Shown here piece by piece: positions 20,911 to 32,398 of a DNA stretch of 64,000 bases. Location: positions 912,992-976,991 of the forward strand of contig RDEW01000003.1 of NCBI GenBank assembly GCA_011109175.1, in the 5' to 3' direction. Made by a program: the position numbers and the translations under genes. Each line of letters begins with the position of its first letter. Position 1 is the stretch's first letter. The DNA comes from Dicyema japonicum. Taxonomy: Eukaryota > Dicyemida > Rhombozoa > Dicyemidae. The notes beneath the pieces are model-generated. The model was given only the letters and a program-made list of their open reading frames with translations, was not told the DNA's origin and searched no databases.

Positions 20911-23900
20911 TTAAATTCTTTTATCCTTGATTTTAAATATTGGAAGTGACTTTATAAAATATTTAATACACTTTTCATCTTCAAGTTCAAATAAATATTT
21001 TTCAATGTCTCGAAAGCATACGTCAAAATCACTCATTATTTTATCAAATAGTAATATTGTGGGAGAAGTAGTATAAACGGGGGATATAGTTTCCAGTAGT
21101 TCACTCAGTTCTTTTTCAAGGCCTATCATTATGTTGACTAAAACTAACCAAATCCCTTAGCTAAAGCACGAAGTCCTTTAAAGTCATCCTCAATGCTGTC
21201 GTAGCTTCTAGCGATGTTCTTCAAAGTTATAAAATTCAGAGATCTGATGGGAGTATCACAGCCAAACAGCAAAGTGAAGTCATTATCGAAATATTCTGTG
21301 TTTCCCAACACGGCTAGCCAATCGGCAGTGTCACGTTTCATCACCATTTCGTCAAAATCCAGCAAAGAAGGGATTATCTAATAAATCATAACACGACAAC
21401 TTCCAGATTAGAATAGAGTTCAGGATTATCCCCAATCGTAATTTGAGAACTGTTCATCAAATATTGAATCACGGAAACACTCGGGTAGTAACTTACAACG
21501 GATTTTGATACGAGAGCGGTTAAATTATCAAGAAAATCTAAATTGCTGTGTTGGCGGCAGGACCGTACTGAAATCTCAATTTCCTACAATTTATAGCTTT
21601 TTAAACTCTCTCCGTCCTTAGGCCGACAAATGCCTCGAATTGAGGACAGAAAATTCTCAGGCCGTATTTCCACGACGTTATCTGGTCGAATTCTAAAATG
21701 GCCAACAACCTTGTGAACGGACATCTTTCAAATGAAACTTTTAAAAACCTTGATTGTTGGAAATGCTATTTTAAAACTGAAGGACATCTCCTCATTCCGA
21801 GAATCGCATAGGCAAGCCGTTAATAGAACTCCTGAAGCTGAATAGGACGAAACTGTGGGTAAGCATCCAACAATTTCTTCAACCTCGTTAAGGCCAAGGA
21901 TCTCATATTTATTTTCACCGACTCTAACAAGTCACAAAAACTATTTTTACTTTAAACAAACGTTGAAAGCTTCCAGCAAAGATATAATCTGATGAGAATT
22001 CGCATAGCTCCAGAAGAGATAGAAATCCTCACTACCATAGGTTCCGTCGGTTAATGGTCTAATTTGTTTGCTATTTTCTGGGTTCACTGAAAGAACACGT
22101 GTCAGTAAAACTGAAGTAAACCAATTGATGTCAATAATGACAAAATGTGACTCCAAGTCGTTTCCTATGCAGAGAATCTCTCCAACAAGCTGAAGCTGTT
22201 GTACAACTTCTATCAAGTGTTCTTCCAAGCAAAGAGGGTTAATGTCGTAAATCAGCTTTTAAATTGTGTTGATGAAAAAACTGGGTATTGACCTTTTCTC
22301 TGACGTCTTTCAGTCGATTGCAAATTGTCTTGATTATTCTCCTCTTATCTGCTATTTTCTAAATTATCTTTAAGTTTTTACTGAGACGATTCGATAAGCC
22401 TGGGATTTCAGGGCACTTTTAATATTCTGTATCGTCTTTACGTTCCTGTTTGAGGTGGATAGCTCATCTGAAAGAAATATGGGTATAAATGGAAATTGGC
22501 CGAAAATATGGTCTGTAGTTCATCAATGATCATTTTTAGGTTTGCTGTGGGTTTATCGGCCTCATCCTGAAATATTCCAACGATCATTGAGTTTATTTTA
22601 GTTTTCGACTGTCCAGAAAATCCTTAAAATATTCAAAGGAAATTCAACCAATGTCAGTCAAATTTGTCCGGGCTTGGATGAACTTCAGCCAGAATTTAAT
22701 GGATTTAAATATGGTCAGAGTATCTGACTTAATGTCCACAACTATCATATAAAGACAGTTTGGATTTCCTATGAAACGATCGTAAATTGAGAAGAATTTT
22801 TCATCCCCCGAAAACTCCCAAATGTTGTAGTCGAAGGGTTCTACCAATATTATTAAACATCAACCCAAGAAATCCCGATTACTTATGCTTATTACTTTGC
22901 TTGGTTCGCTGAAAGGGAAGGGTCCAATTTGATTCAAACTTTCAACTCGTTTTCTAACCTCCTCAATGTCTCATTTTGAATAATTTCAAGAAAACCTTTC
23001 GAACTGTCGTCATGTTGGATCGTCATGAGTCTCTTTATCATAGAAGGCCGTGATTTCAAGGTAATCAAGTCAATTAAAAAACTCTTCCCCACTCCTTTGA
23101 ACCCCAAAACTTTCAACTTCACACGATTACGTTTTTTATTTGTTATTAGCAGTTGTTCAATGAAAATCAATTTGTTTTTCTAAAAATTATTCCGCACTCA
23201 ACGTAGTTCGAAACTCTAGTAAGCAGGTCGACTATTTCTTTGAATCCACGTGCTTCCGCGTAGTCGATCGGCTTTTTCCCTGCCTATTAAATTCCCGAAA
23301 GAAACTACGTTGTTTTTAATTCCAGGATCCGATCCATGTAAAATCAACTTACGGCAGATTTCTGCTTGACCTTCCTGAGCAGCCAAATGAAGCGGTGTAT
23401 TGCCATTCTAAAACCAATAAGCACATTAAAATAACGTTAGCAAGCATAAATGACTGTGAGCACTATCTATGCTTACATATCTTTAATTATAGCAGCACAG
23501 CTGTAATTTATTGATTACCAATGTTATTTCATCACATGCCGTTCCAGCAAGAGCATCGACGACTCTTTCCAATCCATTCTGAGCCGCCTCGTGGAGTGCT
23601 GTATACCCAAACTGCCGTCTTTACTTGAATGTACCATATTTGGAAGATTAACGTCACATTTTGCGCGAAGTAAGGCAAGAGCCGTGTCCGACTCATATTT
23701 TGACAGGCTAAAACTAGTGCCGTGTTGGACATCTTAATAAAATGTAAACATACAAGGAATTACTCGGTCTTTGGTGTTCAAGGGCAGATTATCACATTCA
23801 AATATATTTCTTGACATTCTTTATTTTTTGTGAGAATTAAAATGTGTAATATCGTGTTTCTGTCCTAGAAATCAGATTGGGTAAGGTAAACCAAAGTTTG

Positions 23901-25678
23901 AGCAGTCACATCAGCCCCATAGCTAAGAAGAATGTCAAATATACTCGCAAAACCCAACTCAACAGCCCAATGAAGTGGAGTTTTGCCATTCTTTGAAATT
24001 GACAACTAAAAGCACTTTGTCTGAAATATTCAACATATTCATATTTTCCATAGCCTCACATATTATGGATGTGATTTCACTGGAACCACCTTGAACTGCT
24101 CTACAAAGCACGGTTTCCGAATACTCAGAGTTAGGATAGAATCCACTACTTTGTTTATTAAGCTAAGGTAGTCCACGAAATCTGGCTCGTTCATTATGCG
24201 GGAGAAAATGAGCTTGAAAATTCCGCAATTCCCAGTTTTGCAAGCAATGTGCAAAATATTATCCCCACTGTACGTCAACAGCTCAACTGGATATGTGTAT
24301 GTAGTAGATAATCGATGGCCTCCGTAAATTCTAATTCCACCGCCAACAGAAGGAGGTTGTAGCCTTCCTGTTTATTAGTAAACTCGTAAATTACATTGTC
24401 TTCAGAATTAATGGAAACTTTGGACCTGGAAACGATAAATTCTAAGGATGCCAAAGATTTGCAGTAAAGTGAGTCGAATAGGCCACAATTCACAATATTC
24501 ATGTTGTCCGTCTTTACATTTTTATGCAAAATTTGTCGGATTATTCTCAAATTGGTGCATTTTATTATAATTTCAGTGACATTCTGAAATTCCACTAAAA
24601 TTCACTACTTTCCAATATTTGAGGATCTCAGATGAGCGTAGTTTATTACAAAATGAGTTTTCTTTGGATAAATGTGCATTTTTATCCACTTGAAGCTACA
24701 AGTTTACAAAATGGACTAAACCGTCATCCACGGGTGGTCCAAACAGTTGCCCGCGTCGTATCTCATACTACATGGTTGTGGTCAAACAATAATCACCCTG
24801 GCGTCTTTAAAAGCAGGCGACTTAAGAAATTAACCGCAGCCTTGCTAATTGGCAAGTTTTTAGAGTCGTCAATAAAGCAATCTCCGGCGGAATTAATTTT
24901 TTTGAAAATTGAGGATGCCGAGTCTCCGTCGAAGGGGAATTCTCCGGTTAACCTGAAATATATTTTGACACTAACATCGCGTAAACTATCACTCCAAAAG
25001 ACCACATATCGCAGCAGAAGATATCACTCCGTGATTCAAAACTTCGGGGGCTTAAAGTTAAAATGAGGATAAACCTACATATTGGGGGGTCGCTGCAATT
25101 ATCTCGTTTTGAGAATTTTGTGTGGTAAAATTCCGTGCGAGACCAAAATCGATAATCTTTATTTCATTTCTTTCATTAACAATAATATTTTCTGGCTTAA
25201 CGTGAAAGTAAAGTCAAACTTTAAGGTCGAGATGCACGATTGACCTTGAATGAATGTACTCGAGGGCTTGAAGGATAAGCTTTGCTATGTGTTTAATTTC
25301 CCGCTCAAAAATGCATTTTTTTCTTATTAAAAATTCAAATAATTCAACTCCCTCGACCCTTGAATTACTAAATTGAATAATTTACACATTTCTGTTATTA
25401 TAACGAGATTATGGTGGTCAAATACGGCATCGAGGATTTTCAAGACGCTGTTATGACCCTTCAAGTGAAGTGTATTCTCTCTGAAAGTCCGCATAATCAA
25501 CTCCCCAACGATCGTCAGCATGATTTTTTCGTTTCATGACTTTCGCAGCACAGGTGATATGTAATCCGAAATCACAACAGAAGACTGTAGAAAAACTTCC
25601 TCTTTTGTTAAATAAGTAATGAAACCGCCCTAGTATTTTGTCAGGCTTATAAAGTTCTTTCCAATGGCTAACTTCCAT
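20911..25678 (-). CDS. DAPK-like kinase with ankyrin, ROC-COR and death domains
   Basis: Death-associated protein kinases are calmodulin-regulated Ser/Thr kinases of cell death and autophagy. The kinase shows GSFSTVFCC, AAKVMKRK, HLDLKPEN (interrupted by a 24-nt intron), IDFGLAR, CCDMWSFGVIVYAM and LTGEFPFDG. Next come ankyrin-like repeats (NILHIACKTGNCGIFKLIF; TALHEAAQNGLERVVDAL; GNTPLHLAAQEGQAEICRKL), a ROC GTPase with P-loop LGFKGVGKSFLIDL and YNIWEFSGDEKFF, a COR region, and a C-terminal death domain (ADWLAVLGNTEYFDNDF; IEKYLFELEDEKCIKYF). This order is that of animal DAPK1. One-base corrections are needed near 25,031 and 23,606, possibly others. I see no clear calmodulin-binding helix, so DAPK1 versus a relative is open. 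Start is ATG 25,678. Confidence 0.82.
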
Positions 25679-25689
25679 AGACAAATATA

Positions 25690-26710
25690 ATTTTTATGAA
25701 TTGTTTTACAAACTTTAAATAAATTTATTTTAAATTATTCGATAATTAAAATTATTATTAAAAATTTTATTGACAGAAAATGTCGTCGTCCATTTGACGA
25801 GACCGTACTTCACATTTTTATAATAAAACATAATATTTTACATGATAATGAGATAATGATATCAATTCTCAAGATTAAAATTAATAAAAACTTAATTTTT
25901 GAAAAAAAAATTCATTTTTATGCTTATTATGTGTCGGGTTGAAATGTCGTAGAATCTAAAATTAGGGTCTAGAGAAGAGTTTATGAAGAAAATCTGTAGG
26001 GTTATTTTTAAGGTTAGGCAGAGGTTTCAAAAAAAATTATTTTAGCGCCACACTAATCGTAGTTGGTTATCCTTTAAAACCAAATCTTGTTAAAAAAAGT
26101 GTCAATTTTTTGAAGTTGGCTTGTTGTTCTTGTTTCAATGTCAATTTTTTACAACATTGTTAGAATATTGAAAATATTTGAATTAAGTGAATTAATTTGG
26201 ACTTAGAATTAAAATGCGTAAGTTTTTTAGGAAAATTGTTGAGCCTAAACAATGTGTTGAAATGCTAAGAATTAGTCGATATTCTCCTGTCGTGATTCAA
26301 AATAAGCAGATTTGTCGAGAAAATAATGTCTAAAAGAAGATGATGGAAATTTGACGAAGAGGAGATCAAAATTGGAGATTGTGTTTGTTTCGTCATGAAG
26401 CAGATGCTAACATGCAAAATAGAAAATGCCCGCAATATGAGCAATTGTATGTAAGAAAGTACATCGTTATTTGTGGGAGAATGAAAATTTCACAATACAC
26501 GGAGAAGATGGAAAATTTATAAAAAAATGTGCATTTCTCAAGATTAAAAATAATAAAAACTAAGGTAATTTCGAAGGTGAAAAATTTCCCATAAAATGGT
26601 CGTACAGGGAATGCGTCGGTTCTCGAGAGAACCACCGGAAATGTTAAGGTACCAAGGATCATCTGATGGCCTCCCTCATAAATAGTTAGAGCTGGATGGT
26701 TGAAGGCAAC
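25690..26710. other. Intergenic, no supported gene
   Basis: AT-rich sequence with scattered short ORFs, such as a 40-codon frame from about 26,213 (MRKFFRKIVEPKQC..). Nothing has recognisable domains or convincing tiny-intron splicing. It could hold the DAPK-like gene's promoter. Confidence 0.3.
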
Positions 26711-26714
26711 CAGC

Positions 26715-27365
26715 CTTAGCTATAATGGTTGCTGTATCAAAACACTATAGGAGGACTCCAGGCATGGATGCCTGGATATCTAAATTAGAAGACAAATTTT
26801 ATTCCTTTTGGTGCTTTCCAAGTGCTTGGCTGAACGCGCTCCCATCATCGTCAATTGGTTCCCTTCTTGATCAGGATGCTCTCCAGAGTGGGATTTCTAT
26901 CCGTCTCGGGATCGACCAGTGCCAGCCTCATCCATGCCGTTGTGGATATGTTGTAAACTGCAAAGGTCTCCACCCGCTTTCTTGGCGCCAGAGCAGAGGC
27001 CGGTTCCAAGACATGCAGCTATCAACAGGGTTGTAAAACGCTCTTTTGAAGCGGCTGGATTCCCGTCGTCTCTGGAACCGGTAAGCCGGGATCGTGGAAA
27101 TGGAAAGGGTTCAGACGGGGTACTGTCTTCCCCTTTTCCCGAGGGAAATGCTTGATTTGCGATGGGGCTTGTACCGACACCTTTTCCCAGTCGAGAATTG
27201 CTGGTTCCGCGTTGAAAGCTAGAATTTTAGTGAATTTTAAGATAAAATACTACAGCCTCTCTACACGATTCCATGTTCAGCCCATTGTTGTCGAGACAAG
27301 CGGAGTCTTCGGGCCCAAGACGGTCTCTTTTCTAAGATCGCTTTTATATGATCTCTAAAGTCAGC
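26715..27365 (+). mobile_element. Endonuclease-type retroelement fragment
   Basis: Plus-strand frames show GMDAWISKLEDKFYSFWCFPSAWLNALP, SGISIRLGIDQCQPHPCRCGYVVNCKGLHPLSW, INRVVKRSFEAAGFPSSLEPVSRDRGNGKGSDGV and VVETSGVFGPKTVSFLRSL. These match in order the family at 40,332-41,389 ([33 protein letters not shown]). Several frame changes and stops show it is decayed. The following 27,380-28,560 contains low-grade retroelement similarity and no gene I can support. Confidence 0.65.
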
Positions 27366-28569
27366 AACGAGCGTCGGGAAACTGAATAGTTGTTCAAAAG
27401 GCAATCAGCTACTGCTGTGCGGCATGGGGCACAACCCTATCCTATACGAACCTAAATAAAATCAATTCTTCCAAGAAATAGTCACGAGGTCCCTACAAAG
27501 GTTCTCCTCGCCACTAATGCCAACTCCGTTCGAACAGTTTTTTTTGAATTATCGGAAGCACATAATAGTTTCGTGTTATTCTAGGATTCTTTCTTCAGCA
27601 TTCCTGCGAGCTGCTCGATTAGCCAGATCCTTGTCGTGCTGGGGACGAGCATATTGAAGAATATGTTTATTTTTCCTGGAAGCCGATCACTGACTCTGAC
27701 GAACCATATCGGATCGCCAATCGCAAGAAGGAATAAATGCAATTTTTCGAAATTTAGATGCCATAAAATGCAATTTTTGAAATTGAAGTTAAAATTAGCT
27801 TATAGAATCGCCTTAACAAATTGAGTTTGAGAAGCGTTAATACCACAACCTCCTTACTAGAGGCTATCTCAATGGTAACCTGTGATGGAGTAGTGGAATG
27901 AAGTTATCTCAAAGTGACATAAGCTCTTATATGGGTAAATTACCTATAAAATAAAAAACGATGAATTACTATATTAAATCAAATACATTAAGGACAAGTA
28001 TGGACAGCATGGAGGTCGGGCACAAGCGTGGAATTGATGTATTTTTTAAAAAGCAACAAATTCAGTCTCGGACCAGGGAATGCCTCTAAGCAAACCGAGG
28101 ATCAAAAAGAAGGAAGTAACGATGCATTTCAGAGGATTACTTGTTTGCTTCATTTGAAGTTTAGACGTCAGGAATCTTCGTCCCACAAGTAGACGGTCTA
28201 GTCTGTCGGATCGGCTCAATGATCAAAAGGGTCACCAATGATATATATGAGACTGGATGGCTTTGAATGCAAATCTCGATAGCTATTTTCAGAGGAAACA
28301 GCCTGGCGATTCAAGCTCCCTATATCAATTTAATTATTTTTGATATAATTATTTAAATTGATTTTACTGTTTCAAAAATTAATCAATAATTTAAAAACTA
28401 ATTTATGTGTTATGATTAATTCATGAAGATGTTTACTGTAATTTAACTATTGATTAAATAGAAAATACTATTTTACTCTCAAAGAAGAATTTTTACTCCC
28501 AGGAAGATCCTTTATTTCAGGAAGGACTACATTTCTACATATACACTCAAAAATAATAAAAAATTGGCC

Positions 28570-29798
28570 GTAGCATCAACGGTACTATTTAAGCATCTCA
28601 CTGTGTGGAGTATATTTTACAACATAAATCCACTAAAAGTACAATTAACCCCCAACTTCATTACAGCCTGCTAAAAGTAGCAAACAGAAGTCGTCATCGA
28701 ACTCCTGTAAGAAGTTTTCAACCAGGAAAAGATTCGAAGATTTTGCTTCATTGGAATATGACGGAAACATTTATATGACACCACGTGACTTGATTGAGTC
28801 AATCCTTAGCAAATCTCCACGACGTACGAATGCTACCTAATTTGACTAGCACGGTTTGGAAGGCGACAGCTGGACAAAGTAACGTTGGAAAAGATGCTAT
28901 TGAGGACCCCAAAGAAAAGTAGCCACAGTGAAGGCTTGTTCACAAAACTGGAGAATAACGGTTTTATTTTTTTAGCTTATTTTAAGGAATTATAAACTTT
29001 GTTGAATTTGCTTTCATTTTATTTCTGATTAAACGTACAGTCAAGTCTAATTGGTAGATCCGAACGGGGTAAAAGTCACGTTTAGGATGTTCGACCTCGA
29101 CCAGAGTAAAACCATTGATAGAGACGAGTTCATGGAGGTTTTCGTTTATAATACCAAAGTTGCTGAACTACGATAAGTCGACGGTGAGCACAACAATTCT
29201 AACTTATCTTTTTGGCTATTCTCAACGGGAATCCCTCTCATTGGAAGAATTGGAGACCTTTTCAAGGGCATTTCAGACAGAAATAAGAAAATTGGAATTT
29301 TATGAATTCTCCAAAGGCATGAACACGATATCGTCGATCGAATTTGCTACCCTGCTGCTTCGTAATCACACCAATGTCACCCCCGAGCCAATTTTGGGTA
29401 GATTGTTGGCGAATAAAGTTGACTGTGAAATCAGCTTTGAAGAATTTGATCAGTTTCACCGTCTTTTGTCAAATTTGAGAAGATTTGAGATCGCTTTAAG
29501 CATGCACACTTTCGGCGGGGTTTCGGTCTCCAAAGGTATCCTTAATGGGAGCTATTTTATCTTAGAGGAGTTCACGAGGGCTGCCAATATTGCTGCTGGA
29601 ATTTCTATATCTCCCAATGTAGTGAATGTACTCTTTGGGATGCTTGATGAGAACATCGATCAGAAATTGAGTTATAAGGAGTTTTTTAGTATTTTAAAAT
29701 CTCCGTATACGGGCCACTTCACTGTTTCAAGAACGGAGAAGTCTTTCATCAATAATTGGAAATCGTGTGTGCGGAATGAAATGCAGTTTGCTTATTGA
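28570..29798 (+). CDS. MICU2/MICU3-like mitochondrial calcium uptake EF-hand protein
   Basis: MICU proteins sit in the mitochondrial intermembrane space and gate the calcium uniporter. Spliced exons give RKRFEDFASLEYDGNIYMTPRDLIESIL, NNGIINFVEFAFILFLIK, an EF-hand FDLDQSKTIDRDEF, LEFYEFSKGMNTISSIEFATLLL, EEFTRAANIAAG, and a second EF-hand LDENIDQKLSYKEF near the C-terminus (stop at 29,798). Introns are 26, 26, 23 and 22 nt, plus a 30-nt one (about 29,536-29,565) whose length is a multiple of three with no stop, so it is invisible to ORF callers. MTPRD and QTEI..EF..FSKG favour MICU2/3 over MICU1. The N-terminus is unresolved; a hydrophobic stretch near 28,570-28,620 may be the targeting segment. 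Confidence 0.85.
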
Positions 29799-29861
29799 TT
29801 TGACGATATTAACTAATTAAAGATGGTAGTGCTTTTTAATCCTTTTGTATTTTTGCACTTT

Positions 29862-30175
29862 GTCGTGTTAGGTCCACTAGTATAGATGTTTTAATCCAAG
29901 TCAACTTAAATGTAAGTAGTGCTGGACCAAATTATGAGGTCCCGGTTCGAATCCTGCTGCTGTCCATTCGGTTGAAGGTTCCACGCATCTTGACGAGTGA
30001 CGCCGTCGTCATCAGTGAACATCTCACTGCGGAATTGGATCGATTACAAAAGGACTAACACCCGACAAAATTAAGTGAAGTGCATTCTTTGGTTCTCCTT
30101 CACCGATTAGTTATACTGTTTTTTGCTTAAAATAGTGTGTGTTCTGCTTGGGGGAACGAAAGCTAATATATCTCC
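29862..30175 (+). repeat. SINE family 1, longest copy
   Basis: Head GTCGTGTTAGGTCC..GTAGTGCTGGACCAAATTATGAGG with a clear B-box CGGTTCGAATCC (about 29,943-29,954), then GAAGGTTCCACGCATCT, GAGTGACGCCGTCGTCATCAGTG..CTCACTGCGG, the TTGGTTCTCC block and the GTGTGTTCTGC tail. From GAGTGACGCCGTC onward it resembles the 3' UTR of the LINE ending near 57,490. Confidence 0.65.
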
Positions 30176-30626
30176 TCTTAAAAGTCATTCTCCTTTTGGT
30201 TATTTGTTAGGAAAATTGCTGGTTTTTAGCAGATATCATTTATGAGTTGTATGCGAATGTGAACGAGGTCACGCTATAAATCAATTTCTTCAATTAGGGA
30301 GATCGGAGATAACTTAGCCCTCTGGGATCGTTTCTGTTACGTAAAGGAGAAATCAATAATATCTGTGAATTGATTCGATACGTGACTCAATAGAGATGGT
30401 TCTCAGCGTTTTTGAACTGCTATTCCACGGCTATCCCACTGTATCCTGTCAGTTGCTGAATGATTTTTTTCTAATGTCCTTGTTTGAATAAATTCGACCA
30501 GATAAAAAGCATGTAACTAAACTAGAACTCATTAACAATTAAAATCGATTACTACGTCAACGTTTACGGTTTTAGAGTCCACTAGCTGTCTACAGTTACA
30601 TTGATATTTTTAAATTTTTCTTTTAG

Positions 30627-30720
30627 TTGTGATAATCTCCGCGAACGCTGGCTGTTTGAGCGAAATTCGCTCGCAATTCTGAGAGGAGACAGCCATGCAG
30701 TGATGGCGGCAGCTGACTGA
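30627..30720 (+). mobile_element. Short endonuclease-type retroelement C-terminus
   Basis: Reads DNLRERWLFERNSLAILRGDSHAVMAAAD then stop, matching the ends of the copies at 7,440-7,640 and 19,330-19,790. It is immediately followed by an AT-rich tail, as expected for a severely 5'-truncated insertion. Confidence 0.5.
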
Positions 30721-30784
30721 TGTTTTGTCCTTTTTTTATTTTATTTAGTAAATAATAATTAATTAGATGATAATAAAGTAAAAT

Positions 30785-31070
30785 TCAAGAAGAATAAAAC
30801 CAAATCAAAGTAGTCCCTTGACCCTGACGCGATGCAGCAAAATTTTTACAAGAACGGTGATCCAGATGACGTTCTTCTGGGAGTGAGGTCGATTCCAGAA
30901 CTCGTCGCCAGGGAACGAAATTGTCGCTCAGTGGAAAGAATAGATGGATCCTTTTGGCCTTTTCTGAGCAAGGTGGATTCAATGACGCCACCAGAAGTAA
31001 GGAAGAGAAAATTTCAACCAAATAACCACATAGCGCAACATGGCGCCACATGGCCGTTATAGAAAAGATG
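30785..31070 (-). repeat. Retroelement 3'-end repeat, minus-strand copy
   Basis: Minus-strand reading starts near GGCGCCATGTTGCGCTATGTGG, includes CTGGTGGCGTCATTGAATCCACC and CCTGGCGACGAGTTCTGGAATCGACC, and ends TTTGATTTGGTTTTATTCTTC. It aligns along its length with 9,355-9,610. The 88-codon ORF across it is not conserved between copies. Confidence 0.5.
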
Positions 31071-31313
31071 AAAATTTATTCGCTCAAAGCTTACATTAAA
31101 TCTTTTGATAACTTTAAAATATTAATCTTTTCCCCGTAAATTCAGTCAGCTGTTTGTACAATCATTTGAGAGGACAAGAGAAGAACAAAAAATAGTAATC
31201 TCGAACCGCTCCACATAATGGGGTCGAGATATACCCTAACTAGACCTTAATTGACTATAACTTCTTTTCGCTGACATTTTGACTTAACATTGTTAGTGAA
31301 ATTAAAATACACG

Positions 31314-32291
31314 TTATTGAAACTGATTAAAAAAGTCATCGGAAGAAAAGTGATTTTCATTATCATGAAATTGTCTATGAGGTCTGAAAAATCCTGGCTC
31401 TATAGGAGTGAAGTCAAATGGTTGATTGTGCGGCTGTTGAAGGGAATCTGGCTGTCGCTGCTGATATACAAAAGTCGGGTTTCGCATTCCCATTTGTCCA
31501 AATCGGGGCTGAGAGTATTTTAACGATTTAATACATCATTGTGGTGGAAGTAATTCGGGTCGTGGAAGATATCAGGAGGTTCTTGCTGGAAACTTTGAGG
31601 GACTAGAAATCACTATATTAAGTCGAACAATCAGTCTGTTAGGGCCGTGCATTGAAGGATTAACCATCCCCGCATATCTCCACCCATATAGCAAACTGGA
31701 GTCCTCGGATTCTGAAATTAACCCATAACTGACCATCATCCTATTTGGAGGCATCATTCTTTGTTGTTCATAATGGTGGTAACCCATTCTGGATGAGGCA
31801 TTCTTGGGTCACAGTACATTGGTGGGTGAGCACCAGGAGGCTAAAAATAAAAAATAGTAGTTAGTAAGGATAAATATACAACCCAAGGATGTCCATAGGG
31901 CTGCATTCCACGTGGGTGATAATTATTTGGCTGCATTGCTCCATAATTCTAACATTAAGACGAAACAATACCATGAGGTGCGGTGATTGTTCCCGTTTGG
32001 GAAGGGAATCCTCGTTTTTTTCCTCCGGAGTACCAATAGACGAGTAAATCTGCCACAACACCTATAAATGTGGCAAAAAGACAAACATCCACCAATTGAC
32101 TAGAAAACCCGGAGATTGGCCGACTGTTATAGGCTTTTCATACTTAATCTAAAAATGCATAAAATTCTTTAGACTTCGTTTAAAAACGACTGAGCGACGG
32201 ATTCCGCCCCAAAATGGCACAGATATTCGTAGACGTAGACTAAAAGCCTAGAAAAAAGTTTTTTTAAGTGTTAACTTTCATCATGACTCAT
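31314..32291 (-). CDS. SSBP: SSBP (LDB-associated single-stranded DNA-binding protein, LisH/LUFS domain)
   Basis: SSBP2/3/4 proteins bind LDB1 and stabilise LIM-homeodomain transcription complexes. From ATG 32,291 the exons give MSHDE, then LLVYVYEYLCHFG..SVAQSFLNE, IKYEKPITVGQSPGFLVNWW and VLWQIYSSIGTPEEK. This follows the LUFS domain of SSBP (LYVYEYL..SAQTFLSEI..EKNITLGEPPGFLHSWW). The rest is a low-complexity tail rich in Pro, Met, Gln and Asn (HHYEQQRMMPPNRMM; PRFGQMGMRNPTFVYQQ) ending FFNQFQ at 31,314, as expected of SSBPs. A 26-nt intron (about 31,511-31,536) and others near 31,600 and 32,075 fit. The first junction (32,247) needs one extra G. A LINE lies about 45 bp upstream. Confidence 0.8.
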
Positions 32292-32336
32292 TGATGAGTT
32301 ATTTTTATCCATTCTCTAATTCAAACAAAACGATTA

Positions 32337-32351
32337 CTTATTAGAATATAA
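32337..32351 (+). repeat. Target-site duplication, left copy
   Basis: CTTATTAGAATATAA, identical to 35,805-35,819 at the other end of the LINE. Confidence 0.75.
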
Positions 32352-32398
32352 ACCCCACTTTATTTAATAAACAATAAAAAAGTTAATATATTTATTAA

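Noticed and set aside
29115-29190. MIETSSWRFSFIIPK as the N-terminus of the EF-hand protein
   Set aside because: This stretch reads through the end of an exon and a 22-nt intron in the wrong frame; the spliced model joins DRDEFME to LLNYDK.
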